The position numbers and the translations under genes were made by a program. Below, piece after piece: positions 37,308-51,486 of a stretch of 64,000 nt of DNA. Source of the stretch: Dioscorea cayenensis subsp. rotundata (taxonomy: Eukaryota > Streptophyta > Magnoliopsida > Dioscoreales > Dioscoreaceae); the NCBI RefSeq assembly GCF_009730915.1, contig NC_052481.1:2976001-3040000 (forward strand), given 5' to 3'. Each line of letters starts with the position of its first letter. The first letter of the stretch is position 1. The notes beneath the pieces were generated by a model, which was not told the DNA's origin, ran no database searches, and was given only the letters and a program-made list of their open reading frames with translations.

Positions 37308-38065
37308 ATTGCTTGGTTTTGCTTTTAAATGAAATTATAATTAATTTTTAATTGTTGAATTCTTATTATTTCAAAATATTCATAAAAGATGAAGGTTTTT
37401 TTAAGGGTCATATTCATATACCTCCTATAAAATGAAAATTTCCTTATAAACCCTTGGAATCATTATTATTTACTTTACCTTTTTTTTACCAGTTAAAAAA
37501 ATCATAAAAAAAAAAAAATGTTATAGAGATAGATAAGCAAATATAATTTTTAAAAACATATATTAGCAATTACCAACTTATGTAGGGATATCCAAACAAT
37601 ATATATATATATATATATACATATATCATTATTTACTCTCATATATGAAATGTAAATTCAGGCAGAGTTTTGGTTTCTGAATTCTTATCAAATATTTCAA
37701 AGAAAAAAAAAATCTAAAATTTGTTGAATTCTTACAAACAACTTCAAATTATCATGAACCTGTGAGAGTTTATAGTATCAATTTTTTTTTTCCAAAAATA
37801 CGAAATTTGATAGGCTAAGTTCCAAGAAATTTACTTTAAATTCTTGCAAAAATGTTAAAATTTTGATTTGCAGGACTCTCCATGTGATCCATGCACAGTC
37901 CATTGTTGCATGCATTGGTGTGCAAATTGTCAAGAACACAGAGAACTTAAGGGAAGATTATTATCTGATAATAATACATCAACACTAATGACTCTTGTTA
38001 ATCCTCCCTCTCTTCAACAAATGGACATAACTCACCCTGAGATTTCTACTTCATCCGAACATTAA
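35886..38065 (+). CDS. CNR6: PLAC8 family protein, cell number regulator 6-like
   Basis: Four exons close in phase: 35886-35993, 36299-36413, 36500-36810 and 37874-38065, giving 241 residues. PLAC8 proteins include the cell number regulators (fw2.2 type) and PCR metal transporters. Seen: N-terminal acidic region ending QPIEVPQ, the Cys pair [40 protein letters not shown] with the CPC core, [10 protein letters not shown], a hydrophobic segment [17 protein letters not shown], a second one [19 protein letters not shown], and a Cys-rich end [20 protein letters not shown]. An Asp-rich stretch ([15 protein letters not shown]) lies between. This matches the long CNR6-type form rather than short PCR proteins. 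Intron 3 (1.06 kb) is full of (TA)n. Confidence 0.92.
37029..37075. repeat. (TA)n microsatellite in PLAC8 intron 3
   Basis: Longest of several TA runs in this gene; others lie near 36007, 36274, 36839, 37278 and 37601. Confidence 0.9.
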
Positions 38066-38261
38066 TTACTTAATTTTCAATTAAACAACAAAAAAAAAAT
38101 GTATGTTTTATTTGATGTTGATAGTTTTTTTTTTTAATGTTTTTCTTTTGGGATGTATTTTGATGAATAATGTTTTGATATCTGTATGAAAATAGTTATC
38201 ATAATTAATTACTTCTTGCATTATTTGATATTTTTTTATATTATGTATATATAAACACTAA
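38066..38261. other. 3' region of the PLAC8 gene
   Basis: AT-rich probable 3' untranslated region up to the retrotransposon target site. No other feature. Confidence 0.5.
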
Positions 38262-38266
38262 CATGG
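38262..38266. repeat. Target-site duplication CATGG (left)
   Basis: CATGG directly before the left LTR equals CATGG at 43893-43897 directly after the right LTR. This fixes both element borders. Confidence 0.93.
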
Positions 38267-38830
38267 TGTTATGGATTTAAATTCAGACAAGAACTAAAGA
38301 ACAGATTAGCTCCAAAAAGAGATTAAATCCACACAATTTTTCTATTGATTTGCAGATCTGAACATATTCAATGCAAATTTGAGAGAATTCTTAACATCAA
38401 TTCAATTCAACATCTAATAGAATTCCAAACTCCATCATCCACATTCACAGAACTCAACAACTAATAATATAAATGCATAAAAGAAATTCAGGGTTCCACA
38501 AGAACAATCTCACCCGATAGATGAAATCACCAAGCTTCAACCTAAGGTCATAGATCAACCAAGAAAACAAGAAGAAAACTAATCTCTGCTCTCCAGCTAC
38601 GGAAGAGAAACCAGGGCCCTTATTCCACTTCAACCAAGCTGTCTCCTCCTTCTTCATTCCCCCTTTTTATATTCAGTTCCTCTGCAAGTATAGTATACCT
38701 ACAGAGTCTTGAGCTAATCCTACGCTCACGCATGCTTCTTTGACACGTGTCATTTTCTTTTGATGATTCTCCACCACGCACTTCTCCATTAACCATTTCC
38801 TTGTTGACTAAATTGACCGGTAATGTAACA
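38267..38830 (-). repeat. 3' LTR of the Ty3/gypsy element
   Basis: Begins TGTTATGG and ends TAATGTAACA. On the minus strand it therefore also runs TG...CA. It matches 43327-43892. The chromodomain reading frame runs on into this LTR. Confidence 0.92.
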
Positions 38831-41800
38831 ATGCCACGCTCATAAGCTTTGACCTTGTACTCAAGGTCAATGTCTGCGTAATCCTTGATCAGTTGTGTGA
38901 CATCCTCCCACGAAGTGTCATCAGCTTCCAATCCTTGTCATTGAATCAGAACTCTAGGAATTTTTCTGTTCTCCCTTAACACCTGCCGATATTGTAATAT
39001 TGTTGCTGGCCTGATAACAGGACCGTTAGATGAAGACATCAATGGAAGCGGTACAGTTATCAAAGATGGATCTCCCGCCCATTGTTTCACCAATGAAATG
39101 TGAAAAACGGGATGAATCTTTGCACCGTCCAGTAACTTCAATCTGTATGCAACTGTCCCAACTTTCTCCAAGATCCGTAATGGCCCGAAATACTTCATTC
39201 CTAGTTTATGATTCCGGCGAAGCTGGACTGAATGTTGGCGATACGGTTGCAACTTCACAGAAACCCAATCTTCTACTTGAAATTGAAGTTCAGAGTGTTT
39301 CATATATGCATACCATTTCATCCTCACCTGAGCTTTCAATAAATTACTTTTAAACTGAGACAAAACTTTATCCCTACTAGTTAACCACTGTGAAACCAAG
39401 GGATGATCATCAATTGTCTCTGCATATGGTACTAACCCCGGAGGCTCTCGACCATAGACAATACGAAAGGATGTCATTGCCACGCTTGTCTGGTATGCTG
39501 TATTGTACCATTATTCCGCCCATGGCAAGAGATCCACCAATTTCCATGATGAACGCTAGTAAAACACCGAAGAATACATCTCCAAACACTTGTTTAGAGC
39601 CTCTGTTTGTCCATCCGATTGAGAATGGTAAGCCGTAGACATCTGTATAGAAGTTCCCATCTTTGAGAATAAATGTTGCCAAAAATGACTTGTGAATACT
39701 TTATCACGATCACAAACTATGGACCTGGGAAGTCGATGCAATTTAAGGACTGAATGTATGAAGACCTCTGCCACTGTAATGCTTGAAAAATCCCTATTTA
39801 ATAGCATGAAATGATCATACTTAGATAATCGATCAACTACAACCATAATAACAGAAAATCCTTTAGAATTTGGCAGTCCACAGATAAAATCCATGGCTAT
39901 CTCTTCCCAGATTTGCTTTGGAATCGGTAATGATTGTAATAGTCCACTAGGAGGAGTTGTAAGGTTCTTGGCATGCTGGCAAACGATACATTCTTGAACA
40001 AATTTATGTATCTCCGAATGCATACCTTTCCAGAAAAACTGGGAAGCTAGACGCATAAAAGCTCTCAGAGATCCTGCGTGACCACCCAATAGAGAACTGT
40101 GAAAATACTGCATTAACCTCTGCTTTAAGAATGTACATAGGATTCCCATTAGATGAGTCATGCAATTCTTTCATCAGTGGACCATAATAACTGTCCTGAG
40201 ATTGGAGTAATTTCAATTCATTGAAGAAAGATTCCTGTGACTGAGAAGAGGTAAAAGTAAAACACCTCGACAAAACATCTGCAACAACATTCTCCCTTCC
40301 TGGTTTATATTGAACAATGAAATCAAAACCCATTAACTTCGGCAGCCAACTCTGTTGCTCTGGAGTTTGTATAGTCTATTGACATATATGCCTTAAAGCC
40401 TGCTGATCCGTACGAATGATGAACTGATTACCCAGTAAATAATGTCTGAATTTCTGAACAGACTCAGTCACTGCAAACAATTCCTGTACATAAGTTGATT
40501 GGTTTTGCATTCGTGTAGTCATCTTCTTTGAAAAGAAAGCGATTGGATGCTGATTTTGACTCAGAACAGCTCCAATAGCCACCCCTGAAACATCAGTCTC
40601 CAATACAAATTGCTCTGCAAAATTAGGTAATGCCAACACAAGAGCTGTAGTCATTGCAGCCTTTAATGTCTCAAATGCTTTTGGTGTAGTCTCAGTCCAC
40701 ACAAAAGAATCTTTTTTTTAACAAATCAGTTAACGGTTGTGCCAGTGTAGCATATTGCTTGATAAATTTTCTATAATAACCACTCAAGCCCAAGAAAGCC
40801 CAAAGTTGCTTCAATGATTTAGGCAGTGGCCAATTGAGAACTGCTGATATCTTAGCTGGATCCATTTCTACACCTTTGAGAGAAACAATGTGACCAAGGT
40901 ACTCAATTTGCTATTGTCCAAAGCTACACTTAGACACTTTAGCATACAATTGATGTTGAGCCAAAGTAGATAAGACAATCTCCAAATGTTGTAGATGCAA
41001 TGACCAGGAAGTGTTGTAATAAAAATGTCATAAAAAAAAAACTAAAACAAACTTAGTGCAAAACTGAAAACCTAATGCATTAGAGATTGAAATGTTGCTG
41101 GTGCATTTGAAAGCCCAAATGGCATAACCAACCATTGGTAATGCGCTTGATGAGTACGAAATGCCGTCTTGAATATGTCATCAGGGTGTAAAAGTATCTG
41201 ATGATATCCCGAACACAGATCCAATTTAGAAAAGTAAGTTGCTCCAAATAATTCATCAAACAGCTCATCAACGGTAGGGATAGGATAAGCATCCTTGATT
41301 GTAATAGAGTTCAAAGCTTTATAATCGGTACAAAATCTACATGTACCATCCTTTGTTTTCACCAAAATTATTGGAGATGAAAACGGGCTAGTGCTATGCT
41401 CAATCAACCCTTCATCCAACATTTGTTTCACCATTTTTTCAATCTCAACCTTTTGGCTATGTGGATACCGAAAAGGTTTAACCTTAACAGGAGAAATTCT
41501 AGGTAATAAAGGTATCTTATGATCACAAGTCCTTGATGGTGGTAACCCCACAGGTATTGAAAACACTGTCTGGAATTTGAGCAATAAAACAGACAATTCC
41601 ATTGGTGCCCCATCAGGAATAATCGATTTAAGTTCAGAAGCAAGGTTCTGCAATTTGCTGTCCACTGAATGGTTTTGATCATCAAAATGAATTAACTGTA
41701 AGGAGTAACATTCACTCACTGCATGTGTAGAACATAACCGATGCAATTGAGGCACAGAAGTGTAAGTAGGTTGTGCCAATTGATCGCCAGTGAGTACCGT

Positions 41801-43326
41801 GAATTGATTATTATGATAGAATTGTATGACTTTCTTCTGATAATCAATCATATGCGGCCCCAATTTGGCAAGACAAGATGCCCCAAGAATTAGATCAGCA
41901 CTAGCAATTGCCAGGACATAAGCAGGAACCACCAATATATAACCTTGTACCTGGACATTTAAACCAGGAATTTTTCCCTTCACTTGTAGTGTTTGCCCAT
42001 TACCAACTAAAACTTTTGAGGAAGTAGCCGGTAAGACATCCAAATGCAAGAATTTGACTATTCTTGGTTGGATGAATGTGTAATCATTGCCACCATCCAA
42101 TAATACAGCAATGGTCTGTCCTCCCAAGGTGCCAGTAAATCTCATAGTTCCTTATACAGCAGTACTTGACATAGCATTGAGAGACATTTTAGTGTTGTTG
42201 TCTGCTTCAGGCTCCAGGACCTCAATGGGTGGATGTGGATCAACGAAAATTTCACTCTCATAATTTGTCATATCATTGTCATCCCATTAAAGTAGGAGAA
42301 GCCTCTTGTTAGGACATTTATGTGTAGGTGAGTACCTTTCATCACAATTAAAACATATCCCCTTTGCCTTTCTAATTTGTATTTCCTGAAATCCCATTCT
42401 CCGAAATGTTGTTGGAGGACTTTGATGAACATTGCCTGTAGGAACATTTGCACTTCCTAACAATTTCTGTCCTGTTGCCACTATGGTAGTAGAATTTCCA
42501 CTTCTTGTTGTAACCATGATAGGTTTCATTTTTGTATCAGGTATAAAGATGTTTTTGTTGTAACTTGATTTCCATCCCAATTGTAGCTTCTCCTCAAAAA
42601 GTCTTGCTAAAGATATTGCTTGATCTAGATCTTCAGGATGCCATGGAATTATTTCAGCTTGCAATTCTTTAGTTAAGCCACTGATAAAACTATCTAATAA
42701 AATCTCCTCTGGCACATCATGAACCCGGTTAGCCAATGCAGTAAATTGATCAAAAAATTGAACTACTGTGCCATCTTGCGTCAAGCGAAACAGTGAATAC
42801 CTTGGACAGTCAAATGCTGATGGCCCATAATTAATCTCCAATGATTTTGTGAGTACCTACCAAGAAGTTAATTTCCCCAACTTTTGTAGTCGTTGAAACC
42901 ATGGAATAACTGGTCCATCAAAGTGAACCGAAGCAATCTTCAATCTATGAATGTCAGGTCTGCATAATAGTCAAAAAATTGCTCAGACTGAAATATCCAT
43001 TGCAATACCTCGAAAAATCAATTTTGATGTTTCTTACTGAATAAGAGTCCAATGATTGAAGAGTATGGTCATGAGGAGAATTATTAGGCGGTATATGCAA
43101 TGTAGGCTGATCACCCTGAAGTTTCAGAGTCTGAAATGTTTCCATCATTTGTGAAAGACCAGCCAATGATTGTTGAATCAATGTCATTGCTGTAAGAGAT
43201 TGTTCAATGCCTTTAAACCTTTGTTCATTGTTGTCCATCAAGCTAAAAAGTGTTTCCACCTTAGCTTGGAGATCTCACATACTAGTATTATCAGCCATTG
43301 AAAGAATGACAACGAAAGCACCAATT

Positions 43327-43892
43327 TGTTATGGATTTAAATTCAGACAAGAACTACTGAACAGATTAGCTCCAAAAAGAGATTAAATCCACACAATTTT
43401 TTTTATTGATTTGTAGATATGAACATATTCAATGCAAATCTGAGAGAATTCTTAACATCAATTCAATTCAACATCTAATAGAATTCCAAACTCCATCATC
43501 CACATTCACAGAACTCAACAACTAATGAAATAAATGCATAAAAGAGATTCAGGGTTCCACAAGAACAATCTCACCCAATGGATGAAATCACCAAGCTTCA
43601 ATCCAAGGTCATAGATCAACTAAGAAAACAAGAAGAAAACCAATCCCTACTCTCCAGCTATGGAAGAGAAACCAGGGCCCTTACTCCACTTCAACCAAGC
43701 TGTCCCCTCCTTCTTCATTCCCCGTTTTTATATTCAGTTTCTCTGCAGGTATAGTATACCCGCGGAGTCTTGAGCTAATCCTACGCTCACACCTGCTTCT
43801 TCGACACGTGTTGTTTCCTTTTGATGATTCTCCACCACGCGCGCTCTCCATTAACCATTTCCTTGTTGACTAAATTGACCGGTAATGTAACA
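43327..43892 (-). repeat. 5' LTR of the Ty3/gypsy element
   Basis: Same ends as the 3' LTR, length 566 against 564. The sequence just inside, on the coding strand, reads TTGGTGCTTTCGTTGTC and should hold the primer-binding site; I could not match it to a tRNA with certainty. Confidence 0.92.
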
Positions 43893-43897
43893 CATGG
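43893..43897. repeat. Target-site duplication CATGG (right)
   Basis: Partner of 38262-38266. Confidence 0.93.
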
Positions 43898-44441
43898 TCT
43901 ATAAAAATATGAAATTACAATGCAGATGGTTAGTTATAAGACATGAAAATATATATTATTTGGCCAAAGAGTTTATTGCCCATTTGTTCTCTGATTTCAA
44001 GTATGTGTGCTTCTTTGATTAACAACACTTGTTGCATATGTAGTTAAAAAAAATCTACTTTTGTTATTTATAAAAAAAATATGAGGACATAACTGAAAAA
44101 AAAATAGAAATAAACCAGTTTCACCAAAACAATTTTTTTTTTTTTTTTGAAAAAAATACAAAACTATTCTCTCAATCTTACGAATAAATTTTCGATTCAA
44201 ATGAGAAATGGAACACTTTATTTGAGAAAAAAAATTATTATATATATTTTATTATTATTTTATAAAAAATGGTGGATGTTTTTATAATTTGAAGTTTCTT
44301 CAGGGGTGTGTACGCAAAATGTTCTCATTATATTCCTTAGTTTGATCTGAACCGTTGGTTCCACCTCGTGATCCACAACATCTGTTTGTGAGCCTTGCTT
44401 CACTTCCCACCTCTCATTCCCAAGAGCTCGACTTCTCATCA
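43898..44441. other. Upstream region of the oxidoreductase gene
   Basis: AT-rich DNA with poly-T/A runs; the last 100 bp turn CT-rich and should be promoter and 5' leader. No other gene. Confidence 0.5.
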
Positions 44442-47170
44442 ATGGCGACCAACGCCGGCGGTAATCCGGCGTCTCGCCGGAGCGTTAGGTACGGGATCAT
44501 CGGCGTGGGGATGATGGGAAGGGAACACATGATCAACATCTCCCACCTCCGTCATGAAGGCGTTCTCCTCTCCTGCGTTTCCGATCCACACCCCTCCTCT
44601 CGTGACCTCGCTGCTCAGCTCGGTCTCTCTCTTGATTTCCCTAATCTTCAGGTCTATTTCCATATATATATGTATAATTGTATCTATATAGTGTGATTTT
44701 TTGTGAAAATTTCTCTCTCTTGTATCGGATTTATGGTCCTAGGTTTTCTCTGATCACCATGAGCTTTTGGATAGTGGTCTTTGTGATGTGGTGGTTGTAT
44801 CCTCTCCAAACATGACTCATTTTGAAATTCTAATGGATATCATCAAGCATCGAAAGCCCCATCATGTGCTTGTTGAGAAACCATTGTGTACGACTGTTCA
44901 GGACTGTAGAAAGGTTCGATTTTTACTCCATTTTCAAGTTGATTCCTTGTTGTTCTTATGTAAAAAAAGGTTCTTTTTTAGGTCATAGATGCAGCTAAGA
45001 AAAGGCCTGAAATGCTGGTACAAGTTGGATTGGAGTATAGGTATATGCCTCCTGTGGCTAAACTAATTGAAATTGTCAAGAGTGGAGCTCTTGGACAAGT
45101 TAGAATGGTGGCAATTCGTGAGCACAGGTTCCCTTTTTTGGTTAAGGTACACTTAACCATGAATGAATTTCTTTTAGTTTTCATAATTTCCAAGCTTTGT
45201 CTTACGCATGAATTTGCATAATTTACAGTCTCTGAGCTTGTTCTAATGAATAAATTTGCATGATTTGTGCAATTTGGTAAGCTTGTTCTTATGTATAATT
45301 TTTTGTAGTTTTCATAATTTCCAAGCTTGTTCTTATGAATGAATTTGCATAATTTACAGTCTTTAAGCTTGTTCTAATGAATGAATTTGCATGATTTGTG
45401 CGACTTGTTAAGCTTGTTCTTATGAATAAATTCCACCCATTTAGTGGTTTTTTCCTAGATTTATGTAGGTCAACAATTGGAACCGTTTTAATGTTAACAC
45501 CGGTGGAACTCTGGTGGAGAAGTGCTGCCACTTCTTTGATCTAATGAGGCTGTTTGCTGGCGCAAATCCAGTCTCTGTCATGGCTTCCGGTTCTATTGAT
45601 GTCAACCATAAGGATGAAGTTTATGATGGCAAGGTTGGAGTTTCCCTCACCTTACTTCTGCTTTTAATGATGCGTGCCATTAGTTTTTATTTTTTCTATT
45701 TGCTTTATTTGTTTTACCATGTTACAACTTTTCTTTAGATTTTGCAAATGCAATTTCCACCATCCGTTTGCTGAGAGCAATTGATCAAGTGGATACTTAA
45801 AACTTGAAGGCAACTGTATAATCTAGGTAATAATGCTAAGAAGAGTGAAAGTATGTCATGTGATGAATAATAATGAGTATTTGCTGTTAGTTAAAAACTG
45901 CTAGTTTTTAAGAAAAAGGTTGAAAAGCTTTTATGGAAAATAACATGATTCCATCAACTATGCCCTATGCACGGTAATTTGAGTTCTAATTTCAGATAGA
46001 ATATTTGCTATGCTAAGGAAATTGCAAATAATAAAATGTCATGTAACTGATAGGTATGATTACTGGATAGGGGTTAAGATTTCCTAATGAAGGTTCATCT
46101 GACTTCACTGACGAAGATCTTCATAAAAATTTACAGCTCATGGTGAAATGACTTTTGATATCAGAATTAAGACTTGTTTGTAATCGTAGATTGAAAGGCA
46201 CTTTCTGTCTAGTCTTCAAATTATGCAAAAGTGAAGTTGCTCCCTTAATTGAAACTTCAAAGAGATATTCATATATGGCAATTAAACTATGTTTGTAGGT
46301 ACCGGACATCATTGATAATGCATATGTGATCATAGAATTTGACAATGGATCTCGTGGCATGCTTGATCTGTGCATGTTTGCTGAAGGCAGTAAAAATGAA
46401 CAAGAAATTTCTGTTGTTGGTGACATTGGGAAGGTACATCTAAACTTTGTTCTTTTAAAAAAAAACCAGTACTGAGTTTTACTTGGTTATTGAAGGACCT
46501 TGTCGCTCTTATCATCCAATTTAACACCAACCCCTTTTTTCCATAACTTGGATTACATCTAACCCATCATTATTGATCTGCTATAATTATTATGATCACT
46601 AGCCTATGTAAAGTTTTTAATCCTATGATAAGCCGGGTTTAGGTTCTCTAAGATTTGAACTTGTTCTCAGGGTGAAGCATTTATCCCAGAAAGCATTGTG
46701 CATATTGGAAGTAGATCAGCTGGGAGAGACGGAGTTAAGACAATAAAAGCAGACGATGACCGCATAAGGTACAAATGTTCAACTTGATAATTACTTTTCA
46801 GAATTTAATTTATACGAAATCAACACAAAGCAAATTGCTATAGTTTAGCTCTAAAGATACAAGTCTATTAATTGAAAATGTATGTAATACAGTTGACTGG
46901 AATAAATCTAGCAAATAAACTCATAACTTGAGAATATTATCCACACTATTTTTTTTCTTCAATTGAGGAACCAGGTATGAAGGGCTGCATCATGGTTCAA
47001 GCTACTTGGAACACTTGAACTTCTTATCTGCTGTTCGAGCTCAAGATGGCGGTAAACCTACCGTTGGCTTAGAAGATGGGTTGCTCTCTGTAGCAATGGG
47101 AGTTGCAGGCCAACGATCAATCCAAGAACGCCGATTTGTTTCCATTGAAGAAGTCTTGTTAGATCATTGA
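44442..47170 (+). CDS. Gfo/Idh/MocA-family NAD(P) oxidoreductase
   Basis: Seven exons close in phase: 44442-44651, 44743-44913, 44982-45146, 45469-45633, 46299-46433, 46671-46768 and 46975-47170, giving 379 residues. The family oxidises or reduces sugars and cyclitols such as myo-inositol with NAD(P). Seen: Rossmann motif [13 protein letters not shown] (GxGxxG) at residues 17-29, the conserved EKP in [10 protein letters not shown] at about 110, and the C-terminal domain with [17 protein letters not shown], which carries the His-Asp pair often used in catalysis, and SYLEHLNFL. It is the single-copy plant type called YrbE-like; the substrate is not known. No transit peptide is obvious. An AATAAA lies 62 bp after the stop at 47232. 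Confidence 0.92.
45175..45431. repeat. ~130-bp tandem duplication in an oxidoreductase intron
   Basis: TAGTTTTCATAATTTCCAAG starts near 45175 and again near 45306. Each copy holds three rounds of AAGCTTGTTCTWATGAATRAA- or GAATTTGCATAATTT-type words, so a shorter 40-45-bp unit is nested within. It fills most of intron 3. Confidence 0.75.
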
Positions 47171-47889
47171 AGTCTATCAAAATGTTAAATCTATGTTGTG
47201 TATGTTATATTATTTCATGTTCAAATCTATAAATAAAATGAAGGCTGTACTCAAATTGTTACACTTGCTTTTAATTGAATGAAGCACCTTACACTATTGT
47301 CATCTTTCTCTGGTTGTGGTTTTTACTTGCCACCCTCTTGTAAAATGGTGAAATCTATAATTTATTCATTAAAATCTAATATATATACCTGATATTTAAT
47401 AACATGCATTCTTAAAAATTATATAAACATAAAACATATAATCTTAACCCAATCCAAGCAAATTTGTAGTTTTCCAAAGGTGTAACCAGTGCAGATCTTT
47501 TTCAGGTATTTAATTTGAAGGCATGATACTCCCCAGTAATTGGAAACACTTGGAATTGACAACCCTTCCAACCAAACAACCCTGTAAACAATAGCTCTGT
47601 AGGTTAAGCAACAAGACACCTGAAAACAAATGTTAACAAATTCTCAAATAGTATTTAATAAGAAAAAAAGACATTATGTCTAGCTAAACCAGATACATGA
47701 AACAAATCCAGATCAGAAAACCAAACATCTGATGAAATTTAGAAAGTATTATCATCAAAGTACTTCACATAAAATATCATGCGAACAAACAAGGCAAAAT
47801 CATGTTCTTCAAAACTTCTAATTTTAGCAGATTCCATGGGAATGTGACCACAATTGACGGATTCAATGAACTCAAGTGGTTGAAGGTGC
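47171..47889. other. Convergent 3' region between oxidoreductase and eL15
   Basis: Both genes end towards this 0.7 kb. It contains the AATAAA of the oxidoreductase and the probable 3' untranslated region of eL15. No gene is supported; the 47419-47619 frame looks like chance. Confidence 0.5.
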
Positions 47890-50546
<2,657 letters not shown>

Positions 50547-50814
50547 TGATCACTCGCAGCTCCAAATTAGGGTTAGGGTTTGCGGGAGAGGAGGCTGAAA
50601 GCTGGGGAAATGGCGAAGAACTTTATATATACGAAGGGTTAGGGTTTTGAGTGGAGAGTTATGAACCGTTGATTTAGTATTGATGTGATCTTGACCGTAG
50701 ACCCTTTTAGTGGCCCTTGATGGGCTTCCTTAGCCCAAGTTGAAAACTTTAAAGCCCATTATTCACTAGAAAATTTAAAATATAATTTCCAAAATTTATG
50801 AACTTAAAAACTTA

Positions 50815-51483
50815 GGGCCTGTTTGGATAAGCCAGAATTATGGCATAATCTGTACTGATATCTAGTAATTTAATATTTTTCGATAATTATGCTGTATTAA
50901 TTTGTTTGGATCTTATTTTTAGAGTATAAAATTATGGCGTAATATAGGCGTTATAAGCGTAAAAAAAATATTCCACTCTTAGTGGAATATTTTTTTATTA
51001 TGAAAAAGTCTCTCTCTTTTGATCCGATGACGACCCACCAATCACCGGTGGCTCGCTCGATCTCCGCCTAACGGCCTCCGGTGACACGCCGGCGATCCAC
51101 CGGTGATCCGGCAGGCTTCCGGCAACTGGTCACCGACCCAACCACCGGTCCACCGGCCTCCGGTGACACGCCGGCGATCCACTGGTGGTTCGCCCGGCTA
51201 GCCTCCGGTGACACACCGGCGATCCACTGGTGGTTCGCCCGGCTAGCCTCCGGTGACACACCGGTGATCCACCTATGCTCCGTCGAGCCTCAGATGGTGG
51301 CCACGGGTCCACCGGTGGTCTACAGTTCTGACGTCGGTCGATCTCCGTAATTTTTTTATTTTTGGTAACTAAACACTCGTTCTATAGGAATAAAATATGC
51401 TTATAATTTACGTAATAATCACTGCACTTCCTACATAATAAAAATTATGCTAGTATTTTTTTATTTTCTGATCAAACATGCCC
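50815..51483. mobile_element. Harbinger-type MITE carrying a GC-rich minisatellite
   Basis: Inverted ends GGGCCTGTTTGGAT / the complement of ATCAAACATGCCC, with TTA at 50812-50814 and 51484-51486. 669 bp. The outer parts are AT-rich; the centre (about 51005-51345) is strongly GC-rich and repeated. It lies 270 bp upstream of the eL15 start codon. Confidence 0.8.
51074..51290. repeat. 45-bp GC-rich minisatellite
   Basis: The phrase GCCTCCGGTGACACRCCGG begins at 51074, 51156, 51201 and 51246; the last two spacings are exactly 45 bp. A period divisible by three keeps frames open on both strands, giving repetitive reading frames (SGDTPAIHWWFARLA on plus) that are not evidence of a gene. Confidence 0.8.
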
Positions 51484-51486
51484 TTA

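Larger units (their letters stand above)
38267..43892 (-). mobile_element. Ty3/gypsy LTR retrotransposon, chromovirus, broken
   Basis: 5.6-kb element on the minus strand with both LTRs and a CATGG duplication at 38262-38266 and 43893-43897. Parts in element order: 5' LTR 43327-43892, gag region about 43260-42290 with a CCHC knuckle (CFNCDERYSPTHKC), protease about 42145-41850, reverse transcriptase about 41500-41070, RNase H about 40700-40380, integrase about 40330-39410 (HAKN...GLLQSLPIP, MDFICGLP), chromodomain end about 39000-38850, 3' LTR 38267-38830. Short size and a chromodomain suggest a Reina-like clade. By eye the LTRs differ at about 35 of 565 sites, near 6 percent, or roughly 2-3 million years at the rate commonly used for rice. 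The coding part is a fossil with several breaks. Confidence 0.93.

Noticed and set aside
51068-51350. Repetitive open frames on both strands over the GC-rich minisatellite
   Set aside because: A 45-bp period keeps any frame open. No start context, exon structure or family match, and it lies inside a MITE.
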